Counted from the first letter of the stretch, positions 1 through 6,982 are shown. The stretch is DNA of 7,065 bases from Ignavibacteriales bacterium (GCA_003142915.1 PLNZ01000221.1:1-7065); one strand, 5' to 3'. Notes: generated by a model not told the origin, from the sequence alone. A program made the numbers and translations.

Positions 1-1915
1 CCTTATCGGGATCAATAATTACAGAATCAATCAAACTTGTAGAGTTATATCGAAAAGTCCATTCACCTGAACGCTGCCATATCTCAACAGGCAGATTTAT
101 TCTGCCGGTTTTATTGTTTTTCTCTTTTATTTCTATTGTAATGGGCATAACCATTTTCCCAAGGTTTTCTATTGTAATAAGAGTTCCTTTTGCAGGGTCA
201 TTATCAATATATTTGACATTTTTTACAGCCTGATCGAGTGTCCAGTTTTCAAAGAACCATTCTTTCCAGAACCAATTGAGGTTCTCGCCTGCTGCATCAT
301 TGATGGTCCTGAAAAAGTCATTTGGCGAAGGATGTCTATATGCCCACATATTGATATAAGTACGGAAAGCATAATCAAAACGAGCGCTGTCCAATATATA
401 ATTCCTTAACATATAAAGCCCAAGTGAAGGTTTATAATATGCATTCAATCCAAAGTTTTGCATAATAAAATTGTCGGGATATGTCATTATTGTCTGAGGA
501 TTTTTTTTCGATAAAAAAGCTACCATCTCTCTGGCATCGTTGCCTCGGGGTTTAAATTCGCTGTTGTTAAAATAAATTGTTGAATATATGTTGATAAAAG
601 TATTCAGCCCTTCATCCATCCACGCATATTCCCGTTCATTGGAACCGACAATCATTGGGAACCAAGTATGCCCGAATTCATGTGTCGTCACTTCCCACAG
701 TTCATTCTTTTTTGCTTTGCAATCACAAAAGACAATGCCGGGATATTCCATTCCGCCGACAACTCCTGCTACATTTACGGCAACCGGATACGGGTATTCA
801 TACCACAGCTTTGAATTAATTTCAATAGTTGCTTTTACATATTCGGTAGCCCTTCCCCATGTAGTATCCGTAAAAGATTCATCCGGGTATACAGACATAG
901 CCAAACATGGTCTACTGCCGGGGAGATTTATTCTTGCCGCATCCCAGATAAAAGAATTAGAACATGCCCAGGATACATCTCTTGAATTTTCCATTTTAAA
1001 ATGCCATGTCAAATTTTCTTTTCCTGCCGGCCGCATTTGTTGATTTTTAAGTTCATTGGCTTTAATAATAAATACTCTTTTATCACTTTTTGACGCTTCA
1101 TCTAACCTTTTAATTTCGTCTTGCGTTAATACTTCTTCCGGATTTTGTAATATACCCGAGCCGACAACAATCTGATCGCGGGGAACGGTTAAGTAATAAT
1201 CAAAGCTTCCGTAATCCAAATAAAATTCTCCCATTCCTAAATAAGGAAGGGTATTCCAGCCGATAATATCATCATAAACTTCCATCCGTGGATACCACTG
1301 TGCAAGTTCATATATAATTCCTTTTTCCGTTTGCATGTAGCCCATCCTGTCCAAACCAAGTTCCGGGATTGTAAAGCTATATTCAATTTCAATTTCTACC
1401 TTATCCCCATGCGCTTTTAGTAAGTGAGGAAGTATTATTTGCATTCGTGTATCATTAACAATATACTGAACGGAGGATGCATCTGAATTCTGAATTAGCT
1501 TTACGGATTTGATAATATATCCCTGCGTATAATTTTGTTTCCCATATCTGCACCCGTTAACAGGAGAAGTTAAAGAACCACGGGAATCTTTTTTATAAAT
1601 ATTCTGGTCAAGCTGAAGCCATAAATAATTTAATTCGTCGGGGCTGTTATTTGTATAAGTTACTGTAACCATACCTGTGATTTCTTTTTGTGCAGTATCT
1701 AATGAAGCTTTAATTACATAATCTGCCTGGTTAGTCCAATAATTTGGACCGGGAGCGCCATTCCCACTTCTGTAAATATTTCCCGGTGAATTTAAAAAAT
1801 TAATGTCAAATGTTTCACCGGGAATGTAATTGCAATTTTCCTGTGCGTAAGAAAGCTTAATTAAAGTAGATATAAATACTATGGTTACTAAGTAATAACT
1901 ATTGATATAATTCAA
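1..1915 (-). CDS. Secreted M1-family zinc metallopeptidase, downstream paralogue (3' end cut by window)
   Basis: Probable exported aminopeptidase-like enzyme of the M1 (gluzincin) family, removing residues from peptides outside the cytoplasm; the true substrate is unknown. Reading the minus strand gives 638 uninterrupted codons to the window edge, ending ...SVIIDPDK, which aligns to residue 638 of the 655-residue upstream paralogue, so only about 15-20 C-terminal residues are missing. Visible motifs: GGMEYPG around residues 387-393 (the GxMEN-like substrate loop), zinc site HEFGH at 412-416 with Glu435 exactly 18 residues later in WMDEG, and Tyr493-Tyr494-Lys495 as the transition-state tyrosine region. 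No in-frame ATG exists near the start. I chose the TTG at 1913-1915 because it begins MNYINSYYLVTIVFIS..., a hydrophobic signal peptide ending near SYAQ that parallels the paralogue's MNKYIYLL start. A TTG at 1928-1930 is the alternative. The gap to the upstream gene is 25 bases, so the two are probably cotranscribed. Family assignment is firm; the start is not. Confidence 0.9.
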   Translation of the reverse strand, partial: MNYINSYYLVTIVFISTLIKLSYAQENCNYIPGETFDINFLNSPGNIYRSGNGAPGPNYWTNQADYVIKASLDTAQKEITGMVTVTYTNNSPDELNYLWLQLDQNIYKKDSRGSLTSPVNGCRYGKQNYTQGYIIKSVKLIQNSDASSVQYIVNDTRMQIILPHLLKAHGDKVEIEIEYSFTIPELGLDRMGYMQTEKGIIYELAQWYPRMEVYDDIIGWNTLPYLGMGEFYLDYGSFDYYLTVPRDQIVVGSGILQNPEEVLTQDEIKRLDEASKSDKRVFIIKANELKNQQMRPAGKENLTWHFKMENSRDVSWACSNSFIWDAARINLPGSRPCLAMSVYPDESFTDTTWGRATEYVKATIEINSKLWYEYPYPVAVNVAGVVGGMEYPGIVFCDCKAKKNELWEVTTHEFGHTWFPMIVGSNEREYAWMDEGLNTFINIYSTIYFNNSEFKPRGNDAREMVAFLSKKNPQTIMTYPDNFIMQNFGLNAYYKPSLGLYMLRNYILDSARFDYAFRTYINMWAYRHPSPNDFFRTINDAAGENLNWFWKEWFFENWTLDQAVKNVKYIDNDPAKGTLITIENLGKMVMPITIEIKEKNNKTGRINLPVEIWQRSGEWTFRYNSTSLIDSVIIDPDK

Positions 1916-1940
1916 GTTTAATTCACCCAACCAATCAAAA

Positions 1941-3908
1941 TTAATTATTTCCTGGTGTCCATACATTATTTGAAGAATCAATATCCGGCAGTACCCGATC
2001 GGGATCTATTATAACGGAATCAATTATTCCTGTTGAATTATACTTAAATGACCATTCACCGGAACGTTCCCAAATTTCAACAGGCAAATTTACTCTGCCG
2101 GTATGACCGTTTTTTTCTTTTATCTCTATAGTTACAGGCATTACCATTTGGTTTTTATTCTCAATTGTAATCAGTGCTCCTTTTGAGGAATCATTATCGA
2201 CATATTTTACATCTTTAACTGCCTGATCGAGTTTCCAGTCTTTAACAAACCATTCTTTCCAGAACCAATTTAAATTTTCGCCGGCTGCATCATTAATTGT
2301 CCGGAAAAAATCAATTGGTGAAGGATGTTTATATGACCATCTTTTAATGTATGTTCTAAATGCGTAATCAAACCTGTCATGCCCTAATACATTTTCGCGG
2401 AGCATTACAAGTCCGAGAGCAGTTTTGTAATATTCAAGCTGGTGAACATACGGACCGGGAATTGCATCTGCGTAGGTCATAATAGGCAGCGAGTGCGGAC
2501 TAACAAGAAATTCTACTATTTCCCTTGCAGGATTACCGCCATTTGGCGCATATTCATGATCCCTTTTAGGAGCGTATTCGCCGTTGTTGAATTCATCTGT
2601 TGAATAAATGTTTATAAATGTATTAAATCCTTCATCCATCCAGGTATTTTCCCGTTCATTAGAACCGACAATCATGGGGAACCAGTTATGTCCTATTTCA
2701 TGTGTTGTTACCATCCACATATCTTTTCTTTTTGCGCGGTAGCTGCAGAATATTATACCCGGGTATTCCATTCCGCCAACAGGCCCGCATACATTCACAG
2801 CAACAGGGTATGGGTATTCATACCAGTTTTTTGAGTATATCTCAATGCTTCTTTTCAAATACTCTGTTGAACGGCTCCAAGCGCTATCGCCGCTGTATTC
2901 AATAGGATAAACAGACATTGCCAATGCCTTCCTGCCTTCGGGTAAATTTACTTTTGCAGCATCCCAGATGAAAGCCGCAGAGGCAGCCCAGGAAACATCC
3001 CGTGTATTCTTCATTTTAAAATGCCATGTTTGTCTCTGCTTGCTTATGATATTTTTTATTTCATTGGAATCTTTTATTATTACCGTCTTATCACTTTGCC
3101 GGGCTGCATCCAGTCTTTTTAATACTTTACTGTTTAATACTTCCTTTGAGTTTACAAGTTCCCCTGAACCAACTACAATCATATTTAAAGGGACATTAAT
3201 GTTATAATCGAAGTCTCCGTACTCAAGATAAAATTCTCCGGCGCCGAGAAATGGGAGTGAATTCCAGCCTTTAATATCATCATAGACCTCCATACGCGGG
3301 TACCATTGCGCAAGTTCGTAAACTATGCCGTTTTTAGTATCCATATAGCCGCACCTTGCATAACCCTGCGGCGGAATTTTAAAAGAATAATCAATCTTAA
3401 TTATAAGTTTTCCGGTTTTAGCTTTCAAATCTTTAGGAAGTCTTATTTGCAAACGCGTATCGGAAATAAGATAAACCGCATTATAGTTTACTTCTTCTAA
3501 TTCAATAGATATTGATTTTATATTGAACCCTCCTCTGAAGTTTCTATCGGGCGACTGTGGAGGAGAAGTTAAAGCGCTTTTTGAGTTATCTTTTAGACTA
3601 TTCTGCTCAAGCTGAAGCCATACAAATGAAAGATTATCAGGACTGTTATTCGTGTATGTTATTTCTTCTTTGCCTTCAATTGAATTATCAATCTCGTTTA
3701 ACCTGGCATCTATTTTATAATCAGCGTGGTTTTGCCAGTAACCGGGTCCCGGCTGACCGCTGCCGCTTCTGTATAATGTACCGGGCTGATTATCAAACAA
3801 CAGATCAAAGACTTTTTGCGGGTCATAGAAATTATTTTCTTGTGGGAAAGAAATTATAGAAGACGATAATAAAAAAAATAGTAAGTAGATATATTTATTC
3901 ATGTGCAT
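1941..3908 (-). CDS. Secreted M1-family zinc metallopeptidase (complete, 655 aa)
   Basis: Complete M1-family (gluzincin) metallopeptidase, probably an exported aminopeptidase acting in the periplasm or at the cell surface. Residues 1-23 form a signal peptide (hydrophobic run YIYLLFFLLSSSIIS, cut probably near FPQ) with no lipobox cysteine. Residues about 40-290 resemble the N-terminal beta-rich domain, including the RSGSGQPGPGYWQN segment often seen in this bacterial subgroup. The catalytic domain carries GGMEYPG at 378-384, HEIGH at 403-407, the third zinc ligand Glu426 18 residues after the second His, and Tyr493-Tyr494-Lys495. All residues needed for catalysis are present. The start could be ATG at 3908 or the third codon, ATG at 3902; the second gives a better match to the downstream paralogue. 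No Shine-Dalgarno is evident in the A-rich leader. It is the first gene of a tandem pair and is divergent from cydAB. Odd point: a local near-duplication, EYAP...HEYAP, at residues 444-455 that is absent from the paralogue. Substrate is not predictable. Confidence 0.95.
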   Translation of the reverse strand: MHMNKYIYLLFFLLSSSIISFPQENNFYDPQKVFDLLFDNQPGTLYRSGSGQPGPGYWQNHADYKIDARLNEIDNSIEGKEEITYTNNSPDNLSFVWLQLEQNSLKDNSKSALTSPPQSPDRNFRGGFNIKSISIELEEVNYNAVYLISDTRLQIRLPKDLKAKTGKLIIKIDYSFKIPPQGYARCGYMDTKNGIVYELAQWYPRMEVYDDIKGWNSLPFLGAGEFYLEYGDFDYNINVPLNMIVVGSGELVNSKEVLNSKVLKRLDAARQSDKTVIIKDSNEIKNIISKQRQTWHFKMKNTRDVSWAASAAFIWDAAKVNLPEGRKALAMSVYPIEYSGDSAWSRSTEYLKRSIEIYSKNWYEYPYPVAVNVCGPVGGMEYPGIIFCSYRAKRKDMWMVTTHEIGHNWFPMIVGSNERENTWMDEGFNTFINIYSTDEFNNGEYAPKRDHEYAPNGGNPAREIVEFLVSPHSLPIMTYADAIPGPYVHQLEYYKTALGLVMLRENVLGHDRFDYAFRTYIKRWSYKHPSPIDFFRTINDAAGENLNWFWKEWFVKDWKLDQAVKDVKYVDNDSSKGALITIENKNQMVMPVTIEIKEKNGHTGRVNLPVEIWERSGEWSFKYNSTGIIDSVIIDPDRVLPDIDSSNNVWTPGNN

Positions 3909-3968
3909 TCTAATTTTATTTTTGTTACTAAAATCTAACTACGAGATTATTAAATTTTGCATTAAAAT

Positions 3969-3980
3969 CAAAATATTTTG
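3969..3980. promoter_or_regulatory. Perfect 12-base palindrome CAAAATATTTTG, possible operator
   Basis: CAAAATATTTTG reads the same on both strands and lies 61 bases upstream of the peptidase start and 238 bases upstream of cydA. A dimeric regulator could bind here, but perfect AT palindromes of this length also arise by chance in AT-rich spacers. It does not match the FNR (TTGAT-N4-ATCAA) or Rex (TTGTG-N6-CACAA) consensus often found before cyd operons. Confidence 0.2.
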
Positions 3981-4134
3981 TGCAAATAACGATTACATTT
4001 TTCACATTCATTTGAAATTATAGCTTAATCTGAAAATATAAACAGTGAAAACATAAAAAATAATTTAAAAGACTGATACCATCTTTTCTTTAGTTTAGTT
4101 AAATTTATACAGCCAACAAATCGCGCTGAGTGAC

Positions 4135-4206
4135 ATGAATTTTTCCGGAGAAACAACAGCGGATGTTCTGATCGAAAAGATTAATATTAAATATTCAATT
4201 CATTAA
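4135..4206 (+). CDS. Possible 23-codon leader ORF upstream of cydA
   Basis: ATG at 4135 opens a 23-codon frame (MNFSGETTADVLIEK... to SIH) ending in TAA at 4204-4206. The stop overlaps the AAGGAG ribosome binding site of cydA at 4205-4210, so a ribosome finishing this peptide would sit on the cydA start region. That layout would suit translational coupling or a leader-peptide control. Against it: there is no good Shine-Dalgarno before the ATG, the frame is also open upstream to about 4099, and short ORFs are common by chance. I do not recognise the peptide. It could also be a remnant of a longer coding sequence. Confidence 0.2.
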   Translation: MNFSGETTADVLIEKINIKYSIH

Positions 4207-4210
4207 GGAG
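4205..4210 (+). promoter_or_regulatory. Ribosome binding site of cydA
   Basis: AAGGAG lies 8 bases before the ATG at 4219, a near-ideal Shine-Dalgarno spacing. It fixes the cydA start, which also gives the expected N-terminus with the haem-ligand His at residue 18. Confidence 0.85.
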
Positions 4211-4218
4211 CAATATTT

Positions 4219-5574
4219 ATGGATGTGGTATTGTTGTCAAGAATACAATTTGCTATGACAGTCGGATTCCATTTTATATTCCCGCCGATTTCTATCGGGC
4301 TCTCCTGGCTTTTGGTTCTTGTTGAGGCCTTTGCATGGAAAAGAAAAGATGAAATTTACGAAAAGATTGGGAAGTTCTTCAGTAAGATACTGGCGCTTTC
4401 CTTTGCTGTTGGTGTTGCTACCGGCATTACAATGGAATTCCAATTCGGTACCAACTGGGCTGAATATTCCAAATTTGTAGGCGATATATTTGGCGCTCCA
4501 TTGGCGGCAGAGGGGGTATTTGCATTTTTCCTTGAATCGGGGTTTCTCGGCTTGTATTTGTTCGGGAGAAACAGGGTTTCAAAAGGTACACATTGGTTTT
4601 CAATTTTAATGGTCGCAGTAGGAGCGACTATATCCGCTTTCTGGATTATCGTTGCAGGGTCTTGGATGCAGACGCCGGCCGGCTATATTTTAAGAAACGG
4701 AAGGGCGGAACTTACCGATTTTTGGGCTGCCGTATTTAATCCTTCAACAATGGTAAGATTTTTTCATACAGTTGACGCCGCTTTAATTACCGGAGCATTT
4801 ATGATGGCGGGAGTGTCGGCATATCTTATAATAAAAACCAAGCACGATGTACTGGCAAAAAAATCAATGAAGCTTGCGGTAATTTTCGGTTTGATAGTTT
4901 CACTGCTGGAATTATTTCCTTTCGGGCATGAGAGCGGGAGGGAAGTAGCACGGCTTCAGCCGGAAAAATTTGCCGCTATACAGGGACTTTATACCACTCA
5001 GGCGGGCGCTCCTTTGGCTGTATTCGCTTTTCCTGTTATGCCTCCACCGCAGTTAAAAGCAAAAATTGAAATTCCGAGTTTGCTTAGCTTTATGGCATTT
5101 GGCGATGCGCACGCCAAAATCAGGGGTATAAATGAATTTCCCCGTGAAAATATTCCACCTTTGTTTTTAACATTTGTATCTTACCATAACATGGTACTTC
5201 TTGGTATTTTGTTTATCCTTTTGACAGGACTGGCTGTAATTCAGCTTTACCGGAAAAAATTGTGGGAAAGCAAGAAACTCCTTAAGCTTTTTATATGGGC
5301 GATACCATTCCCTGTATTTGCATGCGAGCTTGGGTGGATTTCCGCCGAAGTAGGCAGGCAGCCGTGGATTGTTTATAATGTTATGAGAACGGCAGATGCC
5401 GTTTCAACTTCCGTTGTTCCCGGCGATATAATATTTTCAATAATAATGTTCGGCTTGATTTACCTGCTTTTGGGTATTCTTTTTGTTTACCTGCTGGTAA
5501 AAGAAATTAAGCATGGTCCCGAACCTATACTTCTAACAGGTGGAACCGATACTGAAAAGGAGGTGTTGTCATAA
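4219..5574 (+). CDS. cydA: Cytochrome bd oxygen reductase subunit I (CydA)
   Basis: Subunit I of the membrane-bound cytochrome bd oxidase, which takes electrons (in typical members from quinol) to reduce O2 to water using haems b558, b595 and d. The 451-residue protein has about nine membrane segments (roughly 12-36, 53-75, 94-116, 127-147, 182-205, 217-235, 320-342, 355-374, 403-428). By alignment to E. coli CydA: His18 matches b595 ligand His19; His183 and Met325 match b558 ligands His186 and Met393; Glu98 and Glu106 match Glu99 and Glu107; Trp373, Glu377 and the GRQPW motif (379-383) match Trp441, Glu445 and GRQPW. The Q loop (about 236-318) is the short type, without the C-terminal insertion of E. 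coli CydA, hence the shorter length. Lys250 matches quinol-site Lys252, but Gln255 replaces the usual Glu257, and His323 sits where E. coli has Arg391. The gene overlaps cydB by one base. Confidence 0.97.
   Translation: MDVVLLSRIQFAMTVGFHFIFPPISIGLSWLLVLVEAFAWKRKDEIYEKIGKFFSKILALSFAVGVATGITMEFQFGTNWAEYSKFVGDIFGAPLAAEGVFAFFLESGFLGLYLFGRNRVSKGTHWFSILMVAVGATISAFWIIVAGSWMQTPAGYILRNGRAELTDFWAAVFNPSTMVRFFHTVDAALITGAFMMAGVSAYLIIKTKHDVLAKKSMKLAVIFGLIVSLLELFPFGHESGREVARLQPEKFAAIQGLYTTQAGAPLAVFAFPVMPPPQLKAKIEIPSLLSFMAFGDAHAKIRGINEFPRENIPPLFLTFVSYHNMVLLGILFILLTGLAVIQLYRKKLWESKKLLKLFIWAIPFPVFACELGWISAEVGRQPWIVYNVMRTADAVSTSVVPGDIIFSIIMFGLIYLLLGILFVYLLVKEIKHGPEPILLTGGTDTEKEVLS
5556..5563 (+). promoter_or_regulatory. 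Strong ribosome binding site of cydB inside the end of cydA
   Basis: AAAGGAGG, a near-complete anti-16S match, lies 10 bases before the cydB ATG and within the last codons of cydA. With the TAATG stop-start overlap it indicates efficient reinitiation and matched production of the two subunits. Confidence 0.9.
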
Positions 5575-6590
5575 TGGATTTGAACACAACATGGTTTTTA
5601 TTAGTCGGGGTTTTAATTATCGGTTATGCAATACTTGACGGTTTTGACCTCGGCGTAGGCATTATTCATCTTTTTACAAGAAATGAAGATGAAAAAAGAA
5701 TTGCAATGAACTCAATAGGTCCTGTTTGGGACGGCAACGAAGTATGGCTGTTAACAGGCGGCGGAGCATTATTTGCAGCTTTTCCTATCGTATATGCAAC
5801 GATATTCAGCGCATTTTATATTGCATTTATGCTTCTGCTTGCAGCATTAATCTTTCGCGCTGTTGCATTTGAATTCCGCGGTAAGGTTGAATCGGCAAGT
5901 TGGAGGAAGCTGTGGGATTACGCTTTCGGTATCGGCAGTTTGCTGCCTGCAATACTGTTCGGCGTTGCTATAGGAAATATAATCAGGGGTTTGCCTATAA
6001 ACGGTAACGGCTACTATATAGGGACGTTTATTGATCTGCTGAACCCCTTCTCAATCCTAATCGGCTTATTGAGCCTTACAATGTTTATCATGCACGGTTC
6101 AATTTATCTGGCAATGAAGATTGAGGGAGAGTTCAGGCGCCGTGTCGTTGGCTGGACAAATACAACATGGGTGATATTTGTTCTGTTATACGTTCTATCG
6201 ACTTTTATTTCCCTTTTTGAAGCTCCATTTTTGTTTGAAGGAATACTAAGAAATCCAATATTTTGGGTATTATTTATACTTTTGCTTATTTCGGTTTTAT
6301 ACCAGCCTATTGCAGTAAAAGCAAAAAGATTTTTCCAGGCATTTCTTGCATCTTCTATAACAATTGCGACTATGATAGGGCTGGTTGCAGTAAGTCTGTT
6401 TCCCAGGCTCGTACCTTCCAACATCAGCCTGGATTTCAGTCTGACGATATATAACGCATCCTCTTCTCAAAACACGTTAACCGCAATGCTTGTAATAGCA
6501 TTAATCGGTATGCCGATAGTAATTGCGTATACAATATTTATTTACAGAGTGTTTAAGGGGAAAACTGTTATTTCGAAGGAGAGTTACTAG
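5574..6590 (+). CDS. cydB: Cytochrome bd oxygen reductase subunit II (CydB)
   Basis: Subunit II of cytochrome bd, the non-catalytic partner that pairs with CydA in the cytoplasmic membrane and is needed for stable haem b595/d assembly. The 338-residue protein is normal for the family and has about eight or nine hydrophobic membrane segments. Family signatures are clear: the N-terminal GYAILDGFDLGVG (residues 17-29), GPVWDGNEVWLL (49-60), which contains the conserved Trp-Asp pair, then GGGALFAAFP and the FxMHGSIYLAMK segment near 171-182. It starts at the A of the cydA stop codon (TAATG) and ends in TAG. The charged tail FKGKTVISKESY is likely cytoplasmic. No third small subunit (CydX type) or cydCD transporter follows within the window, so those genes, if present, lie elsewhere. 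Cotranscription with cydA is nearly certain; the two hairpins after the stop probably end the operon. Confidence 0.97.
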   Translation: MDLNTTWFLLVGVLIIGYAILDGFDLGVGIIHLFTRNEDEKRIAMNSIGPVWDGNEVWLLTGGGALFAAFPIVYATIFSAFYIAFMLLLAALIFRAVAFEFRGKVESASWRKLWDYAFGIGSLLPAILFGVAIGNIIRGLPINGNGYYIGTFIDLLNPFSILIGLLSLTMFIMHGSIYLAMKIEGEFRRRVVGWTNTTWVIFVLLYVLSTFISLFEAPFLFEGILRNPIFWVLFILLLISVLYQPIAVKAKRFFQAFLASSITIATMIGLVAVSLFPRLVPSNISLDFSLTIYNASSSQNTLTAMLVIALIGMPIVIAYTIFIYRVFKGKTVISKESY

Positions 6591-6600
6591 AAAATCGTAG

Positions 6601-6620
6601 GTCGAACAGTTTTGTTCGAC
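6601..6620. repeat. Hairpin directly after cydB (8-bp stem, 4-base loop)
   Basis: GTCGAACA at 6601-6608 pairs perfectly with TGTTCGAC at 6613-6620 around a GTTT loop, 10 bases after the cydB stop. It has no T-run on the plus strand, so it is more likely an mRNA 3'-end stabiliser or part of a two-hairpin termination region than a terminator alone. Confidence 0.6.
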
Positions 6621-6643
6621 TGATAGTTTGGTGTTTATAAGTG

Positions 6644-6676
6644 AGGCTCACTTCATAAGTGAGCCTTTGTTATATT
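6644..6676 (+). terminator. Probable rho-independent terminator of cydAB
   Basis: AGGCTCACTT (6644-6653) pairs perfectly over 10 bp with AAGTGAGCCT (6657-6666) around a 3-base CAT loop. It is followed by a T-rich tail (TTGTTATATT), the expected form of an intrinsic terminator 54 bases after the cydB stop. A second copy of AAGTGAG just upstream (6639-6645) could pair with the same middle arm (CTCACTT), giving a competing but smaller hairpin. Confidence 0.75.
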
Positions 6677-6890
6677 ATAATGTCTTCCGGTTAAAATGTA
6701 GGCTTTCAGCACTTCGCGGAGTTTTATAAACAACAGAGCGAATGTTATGCGGTATGATTTAAGATATAGTACCATTTATCTTCCTGCCCGTTGGGGTGCC
6801 GTATTGTCTGAAGTGTTCTAATTATAATCTCTTCAACCCACCTCCTTTAGGGACAAGCCTGTACCCCTCCCACATAATGGCAAGCCAAGA

Positions 6891-6919
6891 TGGGAATTAT
6901 TTGTACTTCTTGGGAATTA
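6891..6919. repeat. Direct repeat TGGGAATTA, two copies 20 bases apart
   Basis: The nonamer TGGGAATTA occurs at 6891-6899 and again at 6911-6919, separated by TTTGTACTTCT. Two exact copies two helical turns apart might be a binding-site pair, but inside this repeat-like block a duplication remnant is as likely. Confidence 0.4.
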
Positions 6920-6942
6920 ATGGTTACGCCAAAGAAGTTTTC

Positions 6943-6982
6943 CCCTCCTTAATAAGCCTGTCCGTCTGATAGGCGGAGAGGG
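6943..6982. repeat. Imperfect inverted repeat / foldback
   Basis: Outer arms CCCTC (6943-6947) and GAGGG (6978-6982) enclose an inner hairpin of TCCGTC (6961-6966) with GGCGGA (6972-6977) around a TGATA loop, with one G-T pair. No T-run follows, so it is not a standard terminator. It fits a decayed palindromic repeat unit. Confidence 0.4.

Larger units (their letters stand above)
3909..4218. other. Divergent intergenic region between peptidase pair and cydAB
   Basis: A 310-base, strongly AT-rich stretch separating minus-strand peptidase genes from plus-strand cydA; it must contain promoters for both directions. I could not identify a convincing sigma70-type -35/-10 pair or a Bacteroidota-type TTTG / TAnnTTTG pair on either strand. 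It holds a palindrome at 3969-3980, an AT palindrome (TTAATATTAA) at 4181-4190 and a possible short leader ORF at 4135-4206. No tRNA or recognisable riboswitch is seen. Confidence 0.6.

Noticed and set aside
588..1043. Plus-strand open frame of 151 codons
   Set aside because: It lies fully antisense to the intact M1 peptidase gene on the minus strand, which shows all family motifs in this stretch; the plus-strand protein has no recognisable features.
1..1915. Idea that the downstream peptidase copy is a pseudogene
   Set aside because: Reading every codon from 1915 to the window edge gave no stop and no frameshift, and all zinc and catalytic residues are present. Only the start codon is unusual.
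3977..4006. Rex or CRP/FNR-type operator upstream of cydA (TTTGTGCAAA and ATTTTTCACATT)
   Set aside because: Half-site-like words are present but the spacing and second arms do not match TTGTG-N6-CACAA, TTGAT-N4-ATCAA or TGTGA-N6-TCACA.
6104..6424. Minus-strand open frame inside cydB
   Set aside because: Antisense shadow of a well-supported membrane protein gene, with no family features of its own.
6601..6620. LexA-type box CGAAC...GTTCG
   Set aside because: The gap between half-sites is 6 bases, not the 4 of the Gram-positive-type consensus, and the position just after a stop codon fits an mRNA hairpin better.
6591..6680. Small cydX-type subunit gene after cydB
   Set aside because: No short membrane-protein ORF is found here; the stretch is occupied by two hairpins and frames are closed by stops.
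6673..6681. TATAAT promoter -10 after the terminator
   Set aside because: No -35 element at a suitable distance and no gene downstream; it overlaps the T-rich terminator tail.
6747..6821. 24-codon plus-strand ORF (MRYDLRYSTIYLPARW...)
   Set aside because: Too short, no Shine-Dalgarno, located in the repeat-like block after a terminator; no recognisable family.
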